Shown piece after piece: positions 17,093-25,160 of a stretch of DNA of 64,000 nucleotides; the first letter of the stretch is position 1; each line of letters opens with the position of its first letter. Source of the DNA: UBA2589 sp965223235. Lineage in GTDB: Bacteria > Gemmatimonadota > Gemmatimonadetes > Longimicrobiales > Gaopeijiaceae. Location: positions 62,001 through 126,000 of the forward strand of contig CBDCVV010000021.1 of the NCBI GenBank assembly GCA_965223235.1. Reading direction: 5' to 3'. Below the pieces are notes generated by a model. It was not told the DNA's origin. It ran no database searches and saw nothing but the letters and a program-made list of their open reading frames with translations. The position numbers and the translations under genes are program-made.

Positions 17093-20000
17093 TTAGAAGG
17101 TGACACGAGTCGAGAGCGTGAACCGACGCGGAATCGGAATGCTCCAACCCTCAGTCGAGTTCAAGAAGTTGCAGTTCAGTCCGCCGTTGCAGCGTCCCTG
17201 CACGTTGGTCTCCGGATCCATGCCTGGGTAATCCCCGAACATGAATAGGTGGAGGTTCCGCGCGCCGAGGTTGAGCGTGGCGGTCGAGAGGCCCCATCCT
17301 TCGACAATGTCGGACGGGATCCGGTACGTGAGCGCGAGCTCGCGCCACCGGATAATCGAAGCATCGAAGATGCCGTTCATGCCACTCATGGGTGCGAGGC
17401 CTTCGACCTCACGTGCCCAGGAGATCGCGGCATCGAGGCGCTGCTGCGCGGACGATCCCGGATCGGCCATGATGGCTCCGAGCTCAGCGGCCCGAGGCGT
17501 GTTGCGCCCGATCACCGCGTTCGCACGACGGAACATGCCCGACAGATCCTGGTTCTGGATCCCGGCCTTGTACTCGAAGAGCGTGTTGAGCTCGAAGTTG
17601 CTGGCAAACGCCAGGTTGAAGCCGAACGAACCGGCCCAATCCGGCGTGGGCTTGCCGAGGAAGCTGTCGAGCAGTCCGCTACCGCAGTTGTGCGATGCGA
17701 AGCTGCCGTCCGGCGTTCCGAAGTCGCTGTTGCCGACCGCGAGCGGCTTGAACTCGCTCGGGCTACGCGGCGTCGCGAAGTACGCGAGCGCGTCGGCTTC
17801 CGACGGCTGCGTGCACGTGCCGTCGATGTTCAGCGGAATTGCGACATCCGCGACCTGGGCACCGAAGAACGCTCCGGGGGAGTATCCTTCGAGCAGGAAG
17901 TTGCGGTACCGGGGGTAGGAACCACCCGTCTTGAGCGGCGGAGCGCCACCCATGCTCGTGATCTCCTCGGACAGGTACGCCGTGTTGGCGAACACGTTCA
18001 GGGAGAGACCTTCCTGCTGGAGCACCGTACCACGGACGCTGATCTCAGCGCCGGATCCGACCAGCTCACCGATGTTGACCAACTGCTCGGCCGTGAAGCC
18101 ACCGGTCACGGAGAACTGACGCGCGACCATGGCATCGGTAACCGTCCGATCCCAGTACGTCGCGTCGACCGACCAACGGTCGTTGAACAGCCCGAGCTCG
18201 GCACCGACTTCCCACTCTGTGGAGACTTCCGGCTTGAGCGCGTCGTTACCGAGGTTGGACGGCTCTACGCCGGGGCCCTCCTCGGACGGAGCGGGCTGAT
18301 ACGTGGTGAACTTCGCGAACGCGTCGGGCTGCAGACCGGACTTACCGATCGCCGCGCGCACACGGAAGGTGGAGAACGTCTCGTTCTGCCAGTCAAGACC
18401 CATCGACGGCACGATCGAGATCGAGGCCTTCGGGTAGAAAGCCGTCGAGAAGTCCTCACCGAAGGCCGAGTTGGCATCCCAACGACCACCGAGGGTCATG
18501 AAGATCCAGTCGTCAAAGCCAATCTGGTCCTGGAGGTAACCACCGAGCTGCGTTACACGCGTCCAGTTCTCGAAAGAACCTTCGTTCGCGAGCGCAGAGA
18601 GGGTCTCGAGACCCGGGCCCGGGAAGACCGATCCGGAACCACCCGCCCTCTGATTCTGGCGCAGGAAGCCCTGACCACCAAAGAGGAAGGTGTTCTCGAT
18701 GTTGTCACCGAAGTTGCTGATCACAGAACCCTTGAGGTCCGCAGTGATCTCACGGCTACGGTACTCCTCCACAGAGCGGGAGCCATCCGGCGTCGAGCCG
18801 GAGAAGCCGTCCACGCTCCACGCGTACGGACGGAACGCGACCGCATCATCGGAGGTGAAGTCCACACCGAATGTTCCGTCGAGACGGAAGTTGTCGGTCG
18901 GCGTGAAGCCAATGTTCGTCGAACCCGCAAAGTGCTGCGCGTTGACGAAGTTCAGCTGGTACATGTTCTCACGCGTCGTCGCGAAGGCCGGATTACCGTA
19001 GTAGTTCGAACCCTCGACGCCGATGTCCGACTGCGGCGTAGCGCGACGGAGCTGCGTCATGAGAATCGAGGAGAACACGCCGTAGATGTTGTTTCCATTG
19101 TCCGGCGTGTGGTGCTCCATGTCCGAATAGAGCGTCGAGACGCCAATCCGGATCTTCTGGTTCGGAATGACCGTGAAGTTCGACGTGAAGCCGACCCGAC
19201 GGTTCTCATCCGTCTCGACCTCGAGGTTTGGATCCTCGGGGAAGTTCTTCTGCGGGTTGTACGGACCATCTTCGTCCGTCAAGCGACCCGATACGAAGTA
19301 CTGGAAGACATCGGAACCACCCGTCACGGATGCCGAGTAGACCTGGCCGAAGCCGGTCGAGAGCATCTCTGGGATGATGTCCTGCTCGAACGGCTGGAAC
19401 GCACTCGGCGAGATGCCAAAGCGCTGCTGCATCCGGCTCTGGATTTCCGCAAGCTCAGCTGCGTCACCCGGATCGGAGCAGTCCACCTCTGCACAATCCC
19501 GGCCGATGTAGTCGGCGACAGGAAGGATGCGGTTGGTCGGCACGGAAATGCCCGTCCAGTCCGCCTGCGCAGTGAAACGCGGCGCACCAGCGCGACCCCG
19601 CTTCGTGAAGACTTGGATTACGCCGTTCGAGGCCTCCGTGCCGTACAGCGTAGCTGCGGCAGCACCCTTGAGGATCTCGACACGCTCGATCGCCTCCGGC
19701 GGGATGTCGTCCAGACGGCTCGGGTTGCCCTGACCATTGTTGGCATCCACGGCTGACCGGTCGACACGAATCCCGTCGACGTAGATGATCGGCTCGTTGA
19801 GCTGAGAAAGCGACGACGACCCGCGGATGCGGATCTTCGCACCCTCACCGGTATACCCCGACGAAGGAAGCGAAACGACGCCCGGCTCACGACCGGCGAT
19901 CAACTGGCTGAAGTCGGTTACCGGTGCGTTCTCGAGCGAACTCGCATCGAGCGTCGCAATCGTGTTACCGAGCTTCCGCTTTTCAGTCGCGACTCCTGCA

Positions 20001-20389
20001 CCCGTAACGACGATCTGGTCGAGCGTGATCGCCGTCTGTTCGAGTGAGAAGTCCGCAACTACGGAGCTCCCCGCCGCAACCGTTACGGTCTGGGCGCCGG
20101 AGCGATACCCCACGATCTCGGCGACGAGCGAATGCTCACCTGCCGGAACGTTGAGGAGAAGGAAGCGTCCCGCGGCGTTCGTCAGCGCACCGATACCGGT
20201 GCCACCGATGTACACCTGGACCGCTTCCAAAGGACGCTGCGTCGCAGCGTCCCGGACCGTTCCGACCAACTGCCCAGTCGCCTGAGCCGCAATCGGAGTC
20301 GGTGCCCACCCGAGCATCGCGGCGAGAGCCAACACTAGGCCTCCCCGCAGCAACCCGGATGTGAGACGTCCTGACGTTTGTGACGTCAT
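17093..20389 (-). CDS. SusC/RagA-family TonB-linked outer-membrane transporter
   Basis: Large TonB-dependent outer-membrane importer, 1098 residues from the ATG at 20389, which has GGGAGG upstream. A signal peptide ending near TPIAAQA is followed by a carboxypeptidase-regulatory-like domain (GQLVGTVRDAATQRPLEAVQ, VPAGEHSLVAEIVGYRSG), a linker with LDQIVVTGAG, and the plug with GVVSLPSSGYTGEGAKIRIR, PIIYVDGIRVDRS and IERVEILKGAAAATLYGTEA, the SusC signature. The rest is beta-barrel ending in FTLSTRVTF with the terminal Phe. Paired with SusD 12 nt downstream. The substrate cannot be told: no glycosidase cluster accompanies the pair, so it may import peptides or other oligomers. Confidence 0.93.
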   Translation of the reverse strand: MTSQTSGRLTSGLLRGGLVLALAAMLGWAPTPIAAQATGQLVGTVRDAATQRPLEAVQVYIGGTGIGALTNAAGRFLLLNVPAGEHSLVAEIVGYRSGAQTVTVAAGSSVVADFSLEQTAITLDQIVVTGAGVATEKRKLGNTIATLDASSLENAPVTDFSQLIAGREPGVVSLPSSGYTGEGAKIRIRGSSSLSQLNEPIIYVDGIRVDRSAVDANNGQGNPSRLDDIPPEAIERVEILKGAAAATLYGTEASNGVIQVFTKRGRAGAPRFTAQADWTGISVPTNRILPVADYIGRDCAEVDCSDPGDAAELAEIQSRMQQRFGISPSAFQPFEQDIIPEMLSTGFGQVYSASVTGGSDVFQYFVSGRLTDEDGPYNPQKNFPEDPNLEVETDENRRVGFTSNFTVIPNQKIRIGVSTLYSDMEHHTPDNGNNIYGVFSSILMTQLRRATPQSDIGVEGSNYYGNPAFATTRENMYQLNFVNAQHFAGSTNIGFTPTDNFRLDGTFGVDFTSDDAVAFRPYAWSVDGFSGSTPDGSRSVEEYRSREITADLKGSVISNFGDNIENTFLFGGQGFLRQNQRAGGSGSVFPGPGLETLSALANEGSFENWTRVTQLGGYLQDQIGFDDWIFMTLGGRWDANSAFGEDFSTAFYPKASISIVPSMGLDWQNETFSTFRVRAAIGKSGLQPDAFAKFTTYQPAPSEEGPGVEPSNLGNDALKPEVSTEWEVGAELGLFNDRWSVDATYWDRTVTDAMVARQFSVTGGFTAEQLVNIGELVGSGAEISVRGTVLQQEGLSLNVFANTAYLSEEITSMGGAPPLKTGGSYPRYRNFLLEGYSPGAFFGAQVADVAIPLNIDGTCTQPSEADALAYFATPRSPSEFKPLAVGNSDFGTPDGSFASHNCGSGLLDSFLGKPTPDWAGSFGFNLAFASNFELNTLFEYKAGIQNQDLSGMFRRANAVIGRNTPRAAELGAIMADPGSSAQQRLDAAISWAREVEGLAPMSGMNGIFDASIIRWRELALTYRIPSDIVEGWGLSTATLNLGARNLHLFMFGDYPGMDPETNVQGRCNGGLNCNFLNSTEGWSIPIPRRFTLSTRVTF

Positions 20390-20468
20390 GTCCGTCCTCC
20401 CGTTGGAAATGGATTTCGAAAACCACCCTCTATGAACTACTCGGAGCCGAACGATCCAGCCCCGTAAG

Positions 20469-20504
20469 GGTGCATCACTAACATGCACCAAACCCCGACT
20501 GGGG
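20469..20504 (-). promoter_or_regulatory. Inverted repeats in the susC upstream region
   Basis: The 272-nt region 20390-20661 before susC has no gene. It contains a perfect 7-bp inverted repeat GGTGCAT/ATGCACC around a 7-nt loop (20469-20489) and, 3 nt further, CCCC-GACT-GGGG (20493-20504). The pair lies 80-115 nt upstream of the susC start and may be an operator or a leader hairpin. No convincing -35/-10 pair was found. Confidence 0.4.
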
Positions 20505-20661
20505 CGATCCGTAACCACGGTCGCCCTGGGCGGGGGGTTTACTCCCGTTCTCGCACCACATCATTCACGTCTTCCCATCCCAGTGCCGGGAATGTTGAGG
20601 TCAAGGTACCGGGGGCCAGAAATCGACGCAATGAGAAGGAGTTGTGCTCGTTTCGGCCGGG

Positions 20662-21054
20662 CTAGAGCTCCTCCACTCTCGCCACACACTCGATCTCGAC
20701 GTCGCAGAACTTGGGAAGCGCGCCGGCCTGAACCGCAGCCCGAGCGGGCCGGTGTTCGCCAAAGTGTCGCGCGTACACCTCGTTCATCTCCGCGAATGTA
20801 TTCATGTCCGAGAGAAAGACGGTGGTCTTGACGACCGAGTCCATCGAAGATCCTCCTGCTTCTAGCACTGCCTTCAGGTTCCGCAGAGCCAAATCAGTCT
20901 GCTCCGCCACGCTCCCCTTCAGGAGTTCCCCACTCTCTGCGTCGATCGGGATTTGCCCCGAGCAGAAGATCCATCCGTCTACGCGGATCGCCTGAGAGTA
21001 GGGCCCGATCGCTGCCGGGGCCGAGTCGGTATGAATACGCTCTAGGTCGGACAT
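20662..21054 (-). CDS. ridA: RidA family reactive intermediate/imine deaminase
   Basis: Trimeric enamine/imine deaminase that hydrolyses 2-aminoacrylate and related intermediates to keto acids and ammonia; 130 residues, the typical size. The family pattern is clear: APAAIGPYSQAIRVDGWIFCSGQIPID at the start, DLALRNLKAVLEAGGSSMD in the middle, and HRPARAAVQAGALPKFCDVEIE near the end, where the Arg of RPARAAV is the conserved substrate-carboxylate ligand. ATG at 21054 has GGAG 6 nt upstream. It is the last gene of the operon with a D-serine dehydratase-like enzyme, which would generate exactly such an intermediate. Confidence 0.92.
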   Translation of the reverse strand: MSDLERIHTDSAPAAIGPYSQAIRVDGWIFCSGQIPIDAESGELLKGSVAEQTDLALRNLKAVLEAGGSSMDSVVKTTVFLSDMNTFAEMNEVYARHFGEHRPARAAVQAGALPKFCDVEIECVARVEEL

Positions 21055-21069
21055 GAATTCTCCATGGTC

Positions 21070-22050
21070 CTAAGGTGAGTTTCGTCGCACATCATCGAGT
21101 AGCTGATCCGCGGCCACCGGCACGACCCCTGCTTGGGCCACGGCTAGCGCTGCGGCACGATTCGCGAGGTGAGCTGCTTCCGTGATCGACGCTCCCGCTC
21201 CCATCGCGGTCGCCACAACCGCGGAGACGGTGTCGCCAGCCCCGGACACGTCGTAGACCGATCGCGCGCGGGCCGGGACGTCCACCGGTGCCGAGTGGGC
21301 ACTCTTCACGACCATGCCTCGGGCACCGAGCGTGAGCAGGAGATGCTCGCACCCGAGCTTCGTCCGGACTTCCTCCAGCCATTCTGCGTCGTCGGGCCGC
21401 ACAAAGTCACCCCACGCCGCTTCGAGCTCCCGGGCATTCGGTTTGAACACCGTTGCGCCCTCGAAATCGAAAAAGCGCCGCCGCTTGGGATCCACGACCA
21501 CCGGCACTCTTCTTTCCTTCGCCCCCGCCAACGCCGCAGACGTCACGGCCGCCGTGACGACGCCTTTGTTGTAGTCCTCCAGAACCACCGCATCGCAACC
21601 AGAAATGGCCGCCTGTACCGCCTCGACCAAAGCGGCCTCGCACTCACCGTGTGCGTCGCTCACGGACTCGCGGTCGACCCGCACGATCTGCTGTTGGCGA
21701 GACATCACACGCGTCTTGACGGTCGTAGGGCGCGTGGGATCCGTCACAACTCGTTCCGCGCGCACGCCACATTTCTTGAGGCTCTCGATGAGAAGACCAG
21801 CCTCGTCGTCCGCACCGATCAGAGATACCAGTGAGCACCGAGCTCCGAGGGCGGCGACATTCGCAGCCACGTTCCCGGCGCCACCCACCGCGAGGGACTC
21901 GCTCTCGACGGTCACGACCGGAACAGGGGCTTCGGGCGACACACGGTCGACCGGGCCACTCAGGTAGCGGTCGAGCATGGCATCGCCGACCACGAGGACG
22001 TGGACACCCCGCATCGCCGCGACGAGTAGCTCAGCTCGCTCCGGGCTCAC
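21070..22050 (-). CDS. D-glycero-beta-D-manno-heptose-7-phosphate kinase (HldE N-domain/RfaE1 type)
   Basis: PfkB/ribokinase-fold kinase that phosphorylates heptose 7-phosphate at C1 for ADP-heptose of the LPS inner core; 326 residues. VLVVGDAMLDRYLSGPVDRVSPEAPVPVV near the N-terminus, then GGAGNVAANVAALGA, is the RfaE1 signature; VVDPKRRRF and the GAGDTVSA anion-hole/catalytic-Asp motif near residue 270 complete the fold. The length corresponds to the kinase half of HldE only, so the adenylyltransferase must be a separate gene. I chose the GTG at 22050 because it overlaps the upstream stop by 4 nt (GTGA). RidA follows after 15 nt. Confidence 0.88.
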   Translation of the reverse strand: MSPERAELLVAAMRGVHVLVVGDAMLDRYLSGPVDRVSPEAPVPVVTVESESLAVGGAGNVAANVAALGARCSLVSLIGADDEAGLLIESLKKCGVRAERVVTDPTRPTTVKTRVMSRQQQIVRVDRESVSDAHGECEAALVEAVQAAISGCDAVVLEDYNKGVVTAAVTSAALAGAKERRVPVVVDPKRRRFFDFEGATVFKPNARELEAAWGDFVRPDDAEWLEEVRTKLGCEHLLLTLGARGMVVKSAHSAPVDVPARARSVYDVSGAGDTVSAVVATAMGAGASITEAAHLANRAAALAVAQAGVVPVAADQLLDDVRRNSP

Positions 22051-23141
22051 TTGCTCCAGGTGCCTCGACCCCGGCCCTCGAGGCCGACCCATGAACAGCC
22101 TTCGGCCGTCGACCCTACAAGACGATCGTGCAAGTTCACGGACACGCACACGTGGTTCGGGATCACACGGACACGGTCCCCAACCTGCGGCACCCAGTCA
22201 GAGTCCCCGAGCGAGAGCACACCGTGCTCCTCCGACACCGAGGCGACTCGGACATCCGGATGTTCGAAGAGTACACCAAACCCCTCTCCGCTCCCTCGCG
22301 ACTCCTTGGCAAGCGCCTTCGAACCGGCATCGATCACCGCGCATCCCTCGATCGCTGTCGACACCACCGTCGCGAGCACCGTATACGCCACGTCGTCGGG
22401 GTGGGCGACTCCAATATCCAGGCCCTCCCGATCGAAGTAGATGCATGACCCCGACCGGATCTCCGTCAAGCCGGGAACGTCGTGACTCCGCCAAAGGGTG
22501 GGCGTCGACCCTCCCGACACGATCTCGGGCTCCATCCCATGATCACGGAGAGCGGACAGAGTGAGCTGCACTCTGCTGGCCACCGAGCGCAGATGGTCAT
22601 CCTGGTCGCTCGGCTTCATGCGGATGTGTCCCGGGTAAAAGAGGATCCCCCGGAAGTCGACTCCCGGCGTTTCCACCACCCGCGCAGCGAGCCCAAGGAC
22701 CTCGTCCGCGCTGCTTAACCCGACTCGACCCATCCCGACGTCCTCTTCCACGAGGACTCCGATCGACCGTCCATGAGCGCGGGCGATCTCGGCCATCGGC
22801 CGCAAAGCCTCTTCGCTATCGAGGGCGACCTTCAGATCGATGTGCTCGGGAAGCGCGACCAGTCGCTCGAGCTTGGCGCGACCCACCTGCGGATAGGCCA
22901 GCAGAATGTCGTCGGTCAGCTCGGCCATCACCTCGGCCTCGCGCAACGTCGCGACGGTGAGTCCCTTCGCTCCGGCGTCGAGCTGGATGCGGGCGATCTC
23001 GAGTGACTTGTGCGTCTTGATGTGGGGTCGCCAGCCGAGGCCGTGCTTGGCCGCGTATTCAACGACGCGTTGAGAGTTCCGCCGAGCCCGATCGAGATCG
23101 ACGAGACCTACAGGGGTCTCGACGTGCTGAAGATCGATCAC
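22047..23141 (-). CDS. D-serine dehydratase-like / DSD1-family PLP enzyme
   Basis: Fold-type III PLP enzyme of the D-serine dehydratase / D-threonine aldolase family, 364 residues. The PLP lysine lies in WRPHIKTHKS near residue 46, the family's PHxKTHK motif. GAKGLTVATLREAEVM and EDVGMGRVGL follow in the TIM barrel, and SGGSTPTL is the phosphate-binding part. In the C-terminal domain PNHVCVSVN gives a His-x-Cys pair. As I recall it, zinc-dependent eukaryotic D-serine dehydratases use His/Cys there, while D-threonine aldolases use His/Asp. I therefore favour D-serine dehydratase (D-Ser to pyruvate and ammonia). The GTG start overlaps the upstream TlpA-like gene by 4 nt. RidA in the same operon fits the reaction. 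Confidence 0.83.
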   Translation of the reverse strand: MIDLQHVETPVGLVDLDRARRNSQRVVEYAAKHGLGWRPHIKTHKSLEIARIQLDAGAKGLTVATLREAEVMAELTDDILLAYPQVGRAKLERLVALPEHIDLKVALDSEEALRPMAEIARAHGRSIGVLVEEDVGMGRVGLSSADEVLGLAARVVETPGVDFRGILFYPGHIRMKPSDQDDHLRSVASRVQLTLSALRDHGMEPEIVSGGSTPTLWRSHDVPGLTEIRSGSCIYFDREGLDIGVAHPDDVAYTVLATVVSTAIEGCAVIDAGSKALAKESRGSGEGFGVLFEHPDVRVASVSEEHGVLSLGDSDWVPQVGDRVRVIPNHVCVSVNLHDRLVGSTAEGCSWVGLEGRGRGTWSK

Positions 23142-23647
23142 AGGACGTCTGAGAGCGCCTCGAGGAAGTCGGGATCGCCCTCGGGGATCGGACCGTACCT
23201 CATCCACCGGAGCACACCTTCCCTGTCGATCAAGAAGGTGGCAGGGAGTCCCAATACGCGGTACAGATCCATCCCCGCCATCGATGGATCGTGGAGGATC
23301 GTATAGGTGACGTCGTACTCGTCGACGAACATCGCCACGTCTTCCGCGGCGTCACCGGTATCCATCGAGATCCCCACGATCTGGAAGCCCTCGTCGTGAT
23401 ACTCCTCGTAGATCTCTTGGAGGTACGGCGTCTCGGCTCGGCATGGACCACACCATGTGGCCCATAAGTTGAGGAGCACTACATCTCCCTGGAGAGAAGC
23501 GAGCGATACCTCTTCACCAGCCAACGTCGTGGCAGCATAGTCGCGCGCCGGCTCGCCGAGCGCGGGCGGACCCGCGTCCTGGGGAGGTGCGCACGCTAGC
23601 GCCGTGAGGAGCGCAACCGTTCCCGCACCCTTTCGAACGAACATCAT
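23138..23647 (-). CDS. TlpA-like thioredoxin-family lipoprotein
   Basis: Envelope thiol-disulfide protein, 169 residues from the ATG at 23647. A lipoprotein signal ends near TALAC. The thioredoxin-like domain carries NLWATWCGPCRAETPYLQEI with the redox WCGPC near residue 67, and LGLPATFLIDREGVL with the cis-proline. Extra residues DTGDAAEDVAMFVDEYDVTY fit the TlpA/ResA insertion. It would reduce or oxidise substrate thiols outside the cytoplasm. The start overlaps the BNR lipoprotein stop by 4 nt (ATGA) and the stop overlaps the PLP-enzyme start by 4 nt, so it is the second gene of the operon. A partner such as CcdA was not seen. Confidence 0.87.
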   Translation of the reverse strand: MMFVRKGAGTVALLTALACAPPQDAGPPALGEPARDYAATTLAGEEVSLASLQGDVVLLNLWATWCGPCRAETPYLQEIYEEYHDEGFQIVGISMDTGDAAEDVAMFVDEYDVTYTILHDPSMAGMDLYRVLGLPATFLIDREGVLRWMRYGPIPEGDPDFLEALSDVL

Positions 23648-24894
23648 CCTCCCTCCTCGACCCGAAGCTCCGAAACCATCACGCGACTCTCTTCCCCGAT
23701 GTCCGTCCACGCAAGCATGAAGCGATCCGGGGCCAGCTCGACCAGCCGGGGAAAGCCTGTTGGACGCCCCGCCGACGACTGTGCCAGCGAGTGGCTCCCC
23801 TCCGTTCGCCCATCCTGCCAGACACGCCGCAGACGGATCTCGGCGGCGTCCCCGCCGCTCCGTTCCAGCCACGTCACGAGCGCCGAGCCGTCCTCGGCCA
23901 GAAAAACATCGACACGTCCCGCGGGGTTCCCGTCGTCGACGACCGAGGGCGTTCCGAACGAGGCACCCTCATCAGATGAGAACGCGACCTTCGCCTTCGG
24001 CACACCGTCCGCGGCCGTGAACCACGCGACCACGACGTCGTCGCCACGCGCTGCGACAGCCGGTCCGTTCACTGGACATGCCGGGGTCACCCACCCATCT
24101 GCGAAGACCGCCTTCCCTTCTGACCAGCCACCCTCACTCATCCGGGCGACGTAGATGTCTCGCACCTCTTCGGGGGAGCGATCCCGATACGCCAGCACCG
24201 CGCCGGACGTCGTCGCTGCGGCAGCCGTCTGGCAACAGTCGCATACACGATCATCCACGAGCGACTCGGGGCCGAAGTCACCATCGGCGGAGACGAGGCG
24301 AGAGCGGAGAGTCATGGCGGGCCCAGGGCTGTCGGCTGCTTCACCCCCGGCATGCCCCCCTCCGGTTTCTCGGCCATCGAGCCAAGTGAAGCCAATCCCT
24401 TCTGCCGTTTCAAACGCAGAGACGAAGCCGTGCTCGGTGGGGCTGGTGTCGTCGTGCACCAGCCGAGGCTCCGCCCAACTCTGTCCACCGTCAGCCGAGG
24501 AAGAGACTTGCACTCCGTAGTCGTACGTACCGCCGGACTGCCCCCTCTGGAGCCAATGAGCCCAAAGCGTCCCGACCCCATCCTCCCGAATCGATGGAAA
24601 GTCGGCCCAGTTTACGAAGAAGTTCTCCCCGTGAGCGATCGTTGCCGCCGGCTCCCATCGGTCGTTCTCGAAACGAGCAAAGCGTAGGTCATGCCCATCG
24701 CCCGCACGCTCGAGCCAACTCATGACCACTGCACCTCCGGTCCGCGCCAGGAACGGCTGTCCACTTCCGTCGCCCGCCGGTGAGGGAAGTGACGAAACCG
24801 ACACGGAAAGCGTCGTGTCTTCAGACGGGCGGTCCTGTGCGCACGCTGACACCGTGGCGGTTGCAACAAGTACAGCAACGATGGTCCGAGGCAT
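23644..24894 (-). CDS. BNR/sialidase-like beta-propeller lipoprotein
   Basis: A 416-residue lipoprotein with a six-bladed, sialidase-like propeller. The signal ends in VSAC. Asp-box-like blades are seen in VSSSADGGQSWAEPRLV, ARMSEGGWSEGKAVF and VAFSSDEGASFGTPSVV. A CDCC cluster (VDDRVCDCCQTAAAA) near residue 220 is a hallmark of this exo-sialidase-like bacterial family and could bind metal or form disulfides. The Arg triad needed for sialidase activity could not be assigned, so enzymatic function is uncertain. It is the first gene of the operon running to RidA; the TlpA-like protein encoded next could act on its cysteines. Confidence 0.75.
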   Translation of the reverse strand: MPRTIVAVLVATATVSACAQDRPSEDTTLSVSVSSLPSPAGDGSGQPFLARTGGAVVMSWLERAGDGHDLRFARFENDRWEPAATIAHGENFFVNWADFPSIREDGVGTLWAHWLQRGQSGGTYDYGVQVSSSADGGQSWAEPRLVHDDTSPTEHGFVSAFETAEGIGFTWLDGRETGGGHAGGEAADSPGPAMTLRSRLVSADGDFGPESLVDDRVCDCCQTAAAATTSGAVLAYRDRSPEEVRDIYVARMSEGGWSEGKAVFADGWVTPACPVNGPAVAARGDDVVVAWFTAADGVPKAKVAFSSDEGASFGTPSVVDDGNPAGRVDVFLAEDGSALVTWLERSGGDAAEIRLRRVWQDGRTEGSHSLAQSSAGRPTGFPRLVELAPDRFMLAWTDIGEESRVMVSELRVEEGG

Positions 24895-24978
24895 GGCGTA
24901 TGGTAGTCGGAGGAACGGAGTGCCTGGGTGGGGCTCTCCCAGTTCGCTTCAATACAATAGAATGAACCAAGAGTCATC

Positions 24979-25096
24979 GGGGGGACAGGGAGTGGAACTA
25001 TCCCCCCCAGAGCCGGGGTTTGCACAACACGGCTTCGAGGCACGACCTCGGGTCGCGTCACGCAGTAGGACCGGTGATCGTCCGTGTTGTGTGCAA
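24979..25096 (+). promoter_or_regulatory. Inverted repeats in the leader of the peptidase-barrel gene
   Basis: The 266-nt divergent region 24895-25160 has no gene. It holds two inverted repeats: GGGGGGA with TCCCCCC around 15 nt (24979-25007), and TTGCACAACACGG (25020-25032) with CCGTGTTGTGTGCAA (25082-25096), which match except for a 2-nt insertion. Between the second pair sits a small CGAGG-CACGA-CCTCG hairpin. They lie upstream of the start at 25161 and may fold in the mRNA leader or act as operators. Confidence 0.4.
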
Positions 25097-25160
25097 CTCG
25101 TATCGGGGCAATCGTCATTTAGGGGTGGATCGGGTGGTGGAAACCAAGCATGAGGTATCG

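Noticed and set aside
22047..23141. Alanine racemase
   Set aside because: The PHIKTHK lysine motif and His-x-Cys site belong to the D-serine dehydratase/D-threonine aldolase family; alanine racemase has a different lysine context and a C-terminal Tyr.
23644..24894. A true sialidase
   Set aside because: Asp-box-like blades are present, but the arginine triad and catalytic Tyr/Glu could not be located, so only the fold is claimed.
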